DNA from: an uncultured Eubacterium sp.
GTDB taxonomy: Bacteria; Bacillota; Clostridia; Lachnospirales; Lachnospiraceae
Reading direction: 5' to 3'
Length of the DNA stretch: 6,212 bases
NCBI GenBank assembly: GCA_905236735.1
Contig: CAJOOU010000001.1
Coordinates: 1 to 6,212, forward strand
The notes under the pieces were generated by a model that was given only the letters and a program-made list of their open reading frames with translations, searched no databases and had not been told where the DNA came from. The position numbers and the translations under genes were made by a program. Below, piece after piece: positions 1-4,418 of this stretch; the first letter of the stretch is position 1; every line of letters starts with the position of its first letter.

Positions 1-598
1 CGTATATTATGTTACTGATGAACTTGCCCAGGGTCAGTATATAAGGATGTTTAAAGAAAACAATATGAATGCAGTTATGCTTACTCATCCTATTGATCAG
101 TCGTTTATATCTCAGCTTGAGGCGAGAAATGAGCATTATAAGTTTATGAGAATAGATTCCGATATCACAGATGCTCTAAAGGAAGAGGTATCGGAAGATG
201 AGCTTAAAGGTGAACTTGAAAAGCTTACTGAGGTATTTAGGAAGGCTCTCGGTAAAGAAGAACTTAAGGTCGAAGTAGAAAAGCTTAAAGATGAGAATGT
301 GGCGGCTGTCATTACATTATCGGAAGAGTCGAGAAGAATGGCAGATATGATGAAGATGTACTCTATGGGAGGAGCCATGCCGGGTATGGACGGATTTGGC
401 CGTGATGAGACACTTACCCTCAATGTAAACAATGCTCTTGTAAAATACATTTTTGAGAATCCTGATTCTGAAAATGGCGGTATATTCTGCAAACAGCTTT
501 ATGACCTTGCAAGGCTTTCGAATGCGCCGCTTTCTCCGGAGGAGATGGCAGAGTTCGTAAAACGAAGCAATGAGGTTATGATGCTGCTCACAAAATAA
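1..598 (+). CDS. htpG: Molecular chaperone HtpG (Hsp90 family), C-terminal part
   Basis: This is the last 198 codons of a cytosolic ATP-dependent Hsp90 chaperone; the 5' part lies outside the window. The open frame begins at the left edge (first full codon at base 2), so the ATG at 47 is an internal methionine, not the start. The fragment opens with YYVTDELAQGQYIRMFKENN and continues with AVMLTHPIDQSFISQLE, typical of the end of the HtpG middle domain. A charged helical stretch follows, then a methionine- and glycine-rich segment (fragment residues about 115-131) and the LNVNNALVKYIFE motif (about 140-152) of the C-terminal dimerisation domain. The N-terminal ATPase domain is not visible. No convincing terminator directly follows the TAA at 596-598; the first strong one downstream is at 740-811. 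The chaperone has no obvious functional link to the ATP synthase genes, so this is probably plain neighbourhood. Confidence 0.93.
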   Translation, partial: VYYVTDELAQGQYIRMFKENNMNAVMLTHPIDQSFISQLEARNEHYKFMRIDSDITDALKEEVSEDELKGELEKLTEVFRKALGKEELKVEVEKLKDENVAAVITLSEESRRMADMMKMYSMGGAMPGMDGFGRDETLTLNVNNALVKYIFENPDSENGGIFCKQLYDLARLSNAPLSPEEMAEFVKRSNEVMMLLTK

Positions 599-658
599 AA
601 TTAGAGGGATTATTTTCTTGTAAAAACTATAAGAGTATCATCGGCGCTTAAAAAGCAC

Positions 659-688
659 TTGACTTTTAAAGGAAAAATCTGTTACAAT
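659..688 (+). promoter_or_regulatory. Promoter P1 (sigma-A type) in the htpG-atpB gap
   Basis: The -35 box TTGACT (659-664) and the -10 box TACAAT (683-688) are separated by 18 bp, each one mismatch from consensus. Transcription would start near 694-696. The only thing directly downstream is a 45-nt stretch followed by a strong terminator at 740-811, so P1 appears to drive a short transcript rather than the atp genes directly. A 6-bp inverted repeat (TACAAT, GCGA, ATTGTA; 683-698) overlaps the -10 box and could be an operator. The promoter call rests on sequence match only. Confidence 0.6.
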
Positions 689-690
689 GC

Positions 691-721
691 GAATTGTACC
701 TGATATGAATTGACCCTGATA
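691..721 (+). repeat. Tandem direct repeat, two 15-bp copies at the P1 start site
   Basis: GAATTGTACCTGATA (691-705) and GAATTGACCCTGATA (707-721) match at 13 of 15 positions, with a 16-bp period and one spacer base. The first copy starts three bases after the P1 -10 box and spans the expected transcription start. A reduced third copy, TTGTCTGATA (767-776, counted with its leading T), lies in the loop of the downstream terminator hairpin. The position suits either a DNA operator for a repressor bound as a tandem dimer, or an RNA element in the short transcript. I do not recognise the motif. Confidence 0.6.
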
Positions 722-811
722 ACTTAAGAATGAACTTACAAAGACATAAAACATCGCCGTAGCCACTTGTCTGATAGCGAGGCATTGTTTTATGTCTTTT
801 TTCTTTTTTTT
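695..811 (+). ncRNA. Candidate short transcript between P1 and terminator
   Basis: P1 and the terminator at 740-811 together define a transcript of roughly 105-115 nt with no convincing coding sequence. It would have a 5' single-stranded part carrying the repeated CCTGATA motif, then a 14-bp stem with a 32-nt loop, then a U-rich tail. The loop can pair further in two competing ways: GCC 756-758 with GGC 781-783, or TCGC 754-757 with GCGA 777-780. I do not recognise a known RNA family or riboswitch class. Alternatives are that P1 is spurious and the hairpin is only the htpG terminator, or that the unit is an attenuator limiting read-through into atp. Confidence 0.35.
740..811 (+). terminator. 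Intrinsic (Rho-independent) terminator upstream of the atp operon
   Basis: A perfect 14-bp stem is formed by AAAGACATAAAACA (740-753) and TGTTTTATGTCTTT (786-799). It encloses a 32-nt loop that can pair a little more at its base, and is followed by a T-rich tract (797-811, broken by one C). The left flank has no matching A-rich tract, so it should work on + strand transcripts only. It is well placed to end both htpG read-through and any P1 transcript, insulating the atp promoter that starts 22 bp further on. The long loop is unusual for a plain terminator. Confidence 0.82.
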
Positions 812-833
812 GCACACAAAAGCAAAAAATAGT

Positions 834-862
834 TATACAATTCAGAAAAAAAGGTGTATAAT
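834..862 (+). promoter_or_regulatory. Promoter P2 of the atp operon
   Basis: The -10 box is the exact consensus TATAAT (857-862). A weak -35 match, TATACA (834-839, 4 of 6 to TTGACA), lies 17 bp upstream. An A-rich stretch just before it (818-830) resembles an UP element and may compensate for the poor -35. Transcription would start near 868-870, giving an atpB leader of about 67 nt. It sits just after the terminator, so the operon appears to have its own promoter independent of htpG. Confidence 0.72.
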
Positions 863-870
863 TAGTGAAA

Positions 871-887
871 CCCATCTTAAAGGTGGG
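871..887 (+). promoter_or_regulatory. 5'-terminal hairpin in the atp leader mRNA
   Basis: CCCATCT (871-877) pairs with AGGTGGG (881-887) to give a 7-bp stem with one G-U pair and a 3-nt loop. It begins within a few bases of the predicted P2 start. Such a 5' hairpin can protect mRNA from decay. The right arm contains AGGTGG (881-886), which would serve as ribosome binding site for the ATG at 892, so folding would hide that site. Confidence 0.45.
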
Positions 888-891
888 GACA

Positions 892-996
892 ATGAAAGGA
901 AGTGACTTACTACGGACGGATTTGCAGAGAAAATCATGGAGGAACTTGATTGTGCCACCGTGTTTACGATTCCCATATTCGGTGGGATCGAAATAG
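892..996 (+). CDS. Possible 34-codon leader ORF overlapping atpB
   Basis: An ATG at 892 follows AGGTGG (881-886) with 5 nt spacing, a better ribosome binding site than the one before atpB. The ORF reads MKGSDLLRTDLQRKSW and onward for 34 codons, ending at TAG 994-996. It overlaps the first 61 nt of atpB out of frame. The peptide is basic, with no membrane segment and no family I recognise; past 936 its sequence is imposed by atpB coding. It could be a translated leader that couples ribosome entry to atpB, an unused chance ORF, or the true atpB start displaced by a one-base sequence error, since atpB lies in the -1 frame relative to it. Coding status is uncertain. Confidence 0.25.
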   Translation: MKGSDLLRTDLQRKSWRNLIVPPCLRFPYSVGSK

Positions 997-1598
997 CGGA
1001 GTCGGTAGTGGTGACATGGATAATCATGGCGGTGCTCATCGCAATTGCCATTCCCTTGGGAAGAAATCTGTCGGTGGATAATCCGAGCAAAAAACAGCTT
1101 GTGCTTGAGGTATGTTTTGACTGGCTTGAGAATTTCTTCAAGGGTCTTCTGGGAGAAGAAGGAGTCAGATACATTCCATATCTTATGACAATAATTATCT
1201 ATATAGGCTTTGCCAATATCATTGGTATTTTTGGAATGAAGTCACCTACCAAGGATTTGAATGTTACGGTGGCGCTGGCAGTTATGAGCATAGTTTTGGT
1301 GCAGTATGCCGGAATCAGGGCAAAGGGTACAAAGGGATGGATTAAAAGCTTTGCTGAGCCCATACCGATAATAGCGCCGATCAATGTGCTTGAACTTGTG
1401 ATTAAGCCGTTGTCATTGTGCATGCGACTTTTTGGAAATGTGCTTGGAGCATTTGTGGTAATGGAACTTATCAAGTATCTGTTGCCTGTGCTTTTGCCCA
1501 TACCGTTCAGCCTGTATTTTGATTTCTTTGATGGATTTATACAGGCCTATGTATTTGTATTTTTAACATCTCTTTACATTAAAGAGGCAATAGAATAA
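936..1598 (+). CDS. atpB: F1Fo ATP synthase subunit a
   Basis: This membrane stator subunit provides the ion half-channels next to the c-ring. The 220 residues form about five or six hydrophobic helices (roughly 22-42, 82-100, 108-127, 145-177, 180-216). The hallmark MRLFGN motif carries the essential Arg164 (equivalent to E. coli Arg210). The last helix has FIQAYVFVFLTSLY, with Gln203 matching E. coli Gln252. By my ungapped alignment the E. coli Glu219 position is Phe173 and the His245 position is Asp196, a pattern that varies between lineages. ATG 936 is the only standard start codon in frame after the stop at 903-905, yet it has only a weak AGAGA-type site in front. The in-frame stretch upstream (LTTDGFAEKI) is open and looks protein-like but has no start. 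It is the first gene of the operon; no atpI precedes it. The 3' end forms a hairpin followed by T9. Confidence 0.95.
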   Translation: MEELDCATVFTIPIFGGIEIAESVVVTWIIMAVLIAIAIPLGRNLSVDNPSKKQLVLEVCFDWLENFFKGLLGEEGVRYIPYLMTIIIYIGFANIIGIFGMKSPTKDLNVTVALAVMSIVLVQYAGIRAKGTKGWIKSFAEPIPIIAPINVLELVIKPLSLCMRLFGNVLGAFVVMELIKYLLPVLLPIPFSLYFDFFDGFIQAYVFVFLTSLYIKEAIE

Positions 1599-1607
1599 TT
1601 TTTTTTT
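1570..1607 (+). promoter_or_regulatory. Hairpin plus U9 tract at the atpB-atpE junction
   Basis: CTCTTTA (1570-1576) and TAAAGAG (1580-1586) form a perfect 7-bp stem with a CAT loop in the last codons of atpB. Twelve nt later comes an uninterrupted T9 (1599-1607) directly after the atpB stop. The gap between stem and T tract is too long for a normal intrinsic terminator. A mRNA stability or processing element, combined with a U-rich translation enhancer for atpE, fits better. The structure is seen in sequence; the function is inferred. Confidence 0.4.
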
Positions 1608-1612
1608 AAAAC

Positions 1613-1618
1613 AGGAGG
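1613..1618 (+). promoter_or_regulatory. Strong ribosome binding site of atpE
   Basis: A full AGGAGG lies 8 nt before the ATG of atpE, preceded by a T9/A4 stretch. It is a stronger site than those of atpB, atpF and atpH, consistent with the need for many c subunits per enzyme. In E. coli the atpE initiation region also has a U-rich enhancer; the resemblance here is by position and composition only. Confidence 0.7.
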
Positions 1619-1626
1619 AAACACAT

Positions 1627-1854
1627 ATGTCAACATTAACAGCAATCGGAGCAGCAATCGCAGTATTTACCGGTATCGGAGCAGGAATCGGTATAGGTAT
1701 CGCCACAGCCAAGGCAGCAGATGCGGTAGCGCGTCAGCCGGAGGCGGATTCAAAGATCACAAAGGTTCTTCTTTTGGGATGTGCTCTTGCCGAAGCAACA
1801 GCTATTTATGGATTTGTTATCGGACTTTTGGTAATTATTCTTCTCGGAAACTAA
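1627..1854 (+). CDS. atpE: F1Fo ATP synthase subunit c
   Basis: This is the rotor-ring proteolipid, 75 residues in two membrane helices joined by a polar loop. Helix 1 carries the alternating glycine motif (Gly16, 18, 20, 22, 24) that packs the ring. The loop has the conserved Arg36-Gln37-Pro38 that contacts gamma and epsilon. Helix 2 holds the ion-binding carboxylate Glu56 in ALAEATAIY. Compared with Na+-type rings such as Ilyobacter, where Gln32, Glu65 and Ser66 bind sodium, the Gln position here is Ile23 and the Ser position is Ala57, though Thr58 is kept. This argues for H+ coupling. The length is normal for a single-hairpin c subunit, with no sign of the duplicated forms seen in some clostridial relatives. 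It follows atpB by 28 nt. Confidence 0.97.
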   Translation: MSTLTAIGAAIAVFTGIGAGIGIGIATAKAADAVARQPEADSKITKVLLLGCALAEATAIYGFVIGLLVIILLGN

Positions 1855-1865
1855 GGCTTAAAGAA

Positions 1866-1871
1866 AGGTGG
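1866..1871 (+). promoter_or_regulatory. Ribosome binding site that decides the atpF start
   Basis: AGGTGG lies 8 nt before the ATG at 1880. The alternative in-frame GTG at 1868 falls inside this site and has only a weak AAGG further upstream, so ATG 1880 is preferred. Confidence 0.6.
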
Positions 1872-1879
1872 CGGGTAAA

Positions 1880-2362
1880 ATGCTCAGACTCGATATAAAC
1901 CTTGTGCTTACAATTATCAATCTTTTGGTCTTATATGTGCTTCTCAGAAAATTCCTTATCAATCCGGTAAGGAATGTCATGCAAAAGCGAAAGGAGCTCA
2001 TTGAGAATTCTTTAAGTGATGCAAAGAATACAAAAGATGAGGCCATGGAATTAAAAAAAGAATATGAAGAGCAGATGGCTAAAGCAGCAGAAGAGGCTGC
2101 AGGAATAATTGCGGCGTCTCACGAAAAGGCTAATGCGGAGTACACAAAACGCATGGCTCAGGCGGGTGATGATGTGGCAAGGATGAAGAAAGAGGCAGAG
2201 GAAGCTATGCGCATAGAGGCTGACAATGCCAAGAAACAGATGCAGCAGGAGATAGCTTCTTTGGCAATTGCTGCAGCTGTGAAAGTAATAGGTGAGTCAA
2301 ACACCCAGGTGCAGAACAAAGCCCTTTATGATTCATTTTTGCAAGAAGCAGGTGATGTATAA
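1880..2362 (+). CDS. atpF: F1Fo ATP synthase subunit b
   Basis: This is the peripheral stalk subunit linking the membrane sector to the F1 head. With the ATG 1880 start it has 160 residues, normal for the family. One membrane helix lies at about 6-26 (INLVLTIINLLVLYVLLRKF), followed by the conserved INPVRN segment. A long Ala-, Glu- and Lys-rich helix runs from about 33 to 125 and forms the right-handed coiled coil of the stalk. The C-terminal IASLAIAAAVKVIGE (about 125-139) matches the delta-binding end of b subunits. A GTG at 1868 would add four residues (M-A-G-K) but would use up the ribosome binding site. Only one b gene is present, so the stalk is a homodimer rather than the b/b' pair of photosynthetic bacteria. 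Its stop codon shares its last base with the atpH start, which suggests translational coupling. Confidence 0.94.
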   Translation: MLRLDINLVLTIINLLVLYVLLRKFLINPVRNVMQKRKELIENSLSDAKNTKDEAMELKKEYEEQMAKAAEEAAGIIAASHEKANAEYTKRMAQAGDDVARMKKEAEEAMRIEADNAKKQMQQEIASLAIAAAVKVIGESNTQVQNKALYDSFLQEAGDV

Positions 2363-2883
2363 TGAAGAAAATGCCCATGAAATATGCGGAAGCATTTTAT
2401 GAGCTCGGCATCAGTCATGAAAAACTGAAGTACATGGCGGATATTATTACCGGAGATGCTGAGCTTTCACGGGTAATGGTTTCACCTGTGATATCCGCAA
2501 GAAAAAAAGAGAATATTATCCGCAAAATTGCGGAAAAAGAGGGCGCAGGTGAAAACCTTAAAAACGCTCTGATGTATCTGTGCCAAAAGCGGGATATCGG
2601 AAGCATAGATGAAATCTGTGAGGCGCTTGAAGAGTATTCTCTTAAAATGAACGATGTTGTAAGTGCTGTGCTTTATTGTGTAACGGAGCCGGATGAAAAT
2701 CAGACGGAAGGTATAAAAAAATGGCTCATGAAGAGATTTGATAAAAAAGCTGCATTAATCAGGGTGGTAAAAAAACCATCTCTTCTCGGCGGATTTATCA
2801 TTGAAGCGGAAGGAGTCAGATTTGACCGCAGCGCTTTGTCACAGCTTGAAAGTATAAAGGAAAATATTAAGGTGCGGTCATAG
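2362..2883 (+). CDS. atpH: F1Fo ATP synthase subunit delta
   Basis: This F1 subunit (OSCP-type) sits on top of the alpha3/beta3 head and binds the b stalk. The 173 residues fit the family. The N-terminal helical domain begins with MKYAEAFYELG, a typical opening, and spans about 1-105. The C-terminal part carries the family signature LLGGFIIEAEG (141-151), followed by FDRSALSQLESIKENI (154-169). The start at 2362 overlaps the atpF stop by one base and has AGGTG (2350-2354) 7 nt upstream; the ATG at 2371 is a less likely alternative. A small perfect hairpin (TCCGCA/TGCGGA, 2519-2534) lies within the coding region without a U tract. Delta subunits diverge quickly, but position and C-terminal signature make the call firm. 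The stop codon TAG is built into the AGGAGG site of atpA. Confidence 0.94.
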   Translation: MKKMPMKYAEAFYELGISHEKLKYMADIITGDAELSRVMVSPVISARKKENIIRKIAEKEGAGENLKNALMYLCQKRDIGSIDEICEALEEYSLKMNDVVSAVLYCVTEPDENQTEGIKKWLMKRFDKKAALIRVVKKPSLLGGFIIEAEGVRFDRSALSQLESIKENIKVRS

Positions 2884-2894
2884 GAGGTAGATAT

Positions 2895-4394
2895 ATGGGC
2901 CAGATAAGCTCAAATGAAATAATTTCCATTATAAAAAGTGAAATTGAAGATTTTGAAATAGATAAGTCCGCAAAGGAGACAGGCAGTGTTATCTGGGTCG
3001 GAGACGGTATAGCAACGGTTTACGGACTTGATGATGCAATGTACGGCGAGATAGTCGTATTTGAAAACGGAGTCCGCGCAATGGTGCAGGATATCAGGGA
3101 AAATGAAATCGGATGTATCCTTTTCGGCAAAGACACCGGCATAAAAGAAGGTACTGTGGTTACCAGAACAAAGAAAAGAGCCGGCATCCCGGTCGGAGAG
3201 GAGTTTCTGGGCAGGGTTATAGACGCCCTGGGCTCACCGATAGACGGCAAGGGCGAGATTAAGTCGGCGGATTACAGACCGGTGGAAGAGCCTGCTCCGG
3301 GTATTGTAGACAGAAAGTCGGTAGATGTGCCTCTTGAGACGGGAATACTTGCAATCGACTCAATGTTCCCCATAGGCAGAGGCCAGAGAGAACTTATTAT
3401 AGGAGATCGTCAGACCGGAAAGACATCCATTGCACTCGATACGATTATCAATCAGAAGGGTAAGGATGTTATATGTATATATGTAGCTATAGGACAGAAG
3501 GCTTCGAGCGTTGCGCACATTGTTTCGACGCTCAAAAAAAACGATGCTCTTGATTATACAATAGTTGTTACTTCCACAGCATCCGATCCGGCGCCTTTGC
3601 AGTACATAGCCCCGTACTCCGGTACGGCTCTCGGCGAGTATTTTATGTATAAGGGCAAGGATGTCCTTATAGTTTATGATGACCTTTCAAAACATGCGGT
3701 TGCCTACAGGGCGATATCGCTGCTTTTGGAGCGCTCACCGGGACGAGAGGCTTATCCGGGAGATGTATTCTATCTCCATTCAAGGCTGCTTGAACGCTCT
3801 GCAAGAATAACAGAACAGGCCGGAGGAGGCTCGATTACGGCTCTTCCGATTATAGAGACTCAGGATGGAGATGTGTCGGCGTACATACCGACAAATGTTA
3901 TTTCCATTACAGACGGTCAGATTTTCCTGGAGTCAAACCTTTTCTTTGCCGGACAGCGCCCTGCGGTAAATGTAGGTCTTTCGGTATCCAGAGTAGGTGG
4001 CGCGGCTCAGACAAAGGCTATGAAAAAGGCTGCCGGAAGCATCCGTATTGACCTGGCGCAGTATCGTGAGATGGAGGTGTTTACACAGTTTGCATCCGAC
4101 CTTGATGAGGGCACAAAGGCAAGCCTTAAATACGGACGAAGCCTTATGGAACTTTTGAAACAGCCTCTCTCAAAGCCAATGTCGCTTGCACAGCAGGTAA
4201 TAACACTTGTGTGTGCTACACACAAGGTATTTGCGGAAGTTGAGGATGTAAAGAAATATCAGGGCGAGCTTTTGGAGTATTTTGAAGACAAATACGGCGA
4301 CATTATAAGCCGTATCAATAATGAGAAAATACTTGATGATGACCTGAAACGCCGCATTGAAGATGTTGCGGACGAGTTTGCGGGTAAATCATAA
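2895..4394 (+). CDS. atpA: F1Fo ATP synthase subunit alpha
   Basis: This is the non-catalytic nucleotide-binding subunit of the F1 head, complete at 499 residues (usual length about 500-515). A beta-barrel domain (about 25-95) comes first. The P-loop GDRQTGKT follows at 170-177, with Lys176 and Thr177 as phosphate and Mg2+ ligands. Gln201 in AIGQKASSVA stands where beta subunits have the catalytic glutamate, as expected for a non-catalytic site. Walker B is VLIVYDD (257-263). The ATPase alpha/beta signature PAVNVGLSVS (356-365) is followed by the arginine finger Arg366, which reaches into the neighbouring beta site. The C-terminal helical domain ends in ADEFAGKS. The ribosome binding site AGGAGG (2882-2887) is 7 nt from the start and overlaps the atpH stop codon, a layout that favours re-initiation. 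An A8 run (3534-3541) occurs mid-gene without disrupting the frame. Confidence 0.98.
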   Translation: MGQISSNEIISIIKSEIEDFEIDKSAKETGSVIWVGDGIATVYGLDDAMYGEIVVFENGVRAMVQDIRENEIGCILFGKDTGIKEGTVVTRTKKRAGIPVGEEFLGRVIDALGSPIDGKGEIKSADYRPVEEPAPGIVDRKSVDVPLETGILAIDSMFPIGRGQRELIIGDRQTGKTSIALDTIINQKGKDVICIYVAIGQKASSVAHIVSTLKKNDALDYTIVVTSTASDPAPLQYIAPYSGTALGEYFMYKGKDVLIVYDDLSKHAVAYRAISLLLERSPGREAYPGDVFYLHSRLLERSARITEQAGGGSITALPIIETQDGDVSAYIPTNVISITDGQIFLESNLFFAGQRPAVNVGLSVSRVGGAAQTKAMKKAAGSIRIDLAQYREMEVFTQFASDLDEGTKASLKYGRSLMELLKQPLSKPMSLAQQVITLVCATHKVFAEVEDVKKYQGELLEYFEDKYGDIISRINNEKILDDDLKRRIEDVADEFAGKS

Positions 4395-4418
4395 AAAGGC
4401 AGGAGTGAGAGGCAAAAT

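Noticed and set aside
136..492. Open frame of 118 codons on the - strand
   Set aside because: Lies entirely antisense to clear HtpG coding; Ser-rich shadow with no family resemblance.
47..598. Stand-alone 183-residue gene starting at ATG 47
   Set aside because: The frame is open to the left edge and the residues before Met (YYVTDELAQGQYIR) continue the HtpG family sequence, so it is a C-terminal fragment.
646..656. Small hairpin GCTT-AAA-AAGC after htpG as its terminator
   Set aside because: Only 4 bp, with no U tract behind it.
730..762. Ten-codon leader peptide (MNLQRHKTSP) overlapping the 5' arm of the terminator
   Set aside because: No ribosome binding site in front of the ATG and no run of regulatory codons, so classical attenuation is not supported.
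836..841. Alternative -10 box TACAAT upstream of P2
   Set aside because: The only -35-like match (TTGCAC, 810-815) is 20 bp away, too far; TATAAT at 857-862 is better.
666..875. Open frame of 69 codons on the - strand in the intergenic region
   Set aside because: It runs through the terminator and both promoters, and its composition comes from AT-rich regulatory DNA; no family resemblance.
2519..2534. Hairpin TCCGCA/TGCGGA inside atpH
   Set aside because: Followed by A-rich rather than T-rich sequence on the + strand and no T run on the - strand; not a terminator.
3534..3541. A8 run in atpA as a phase-variable or slippage site
   Set aside because: It encodes Leu-Lys-Lys-Asn in frame in an essential-type gene, with no sign of a frameshift.
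3612..3627. GC-rich hairpin CCGTAC-TCCG-GTACGG with a UNCG-type tetraloop in atpA
   Set aside because: Stable on paper but no U tract, and it lies in the middle of conserved coding sequence; most likely incidental.
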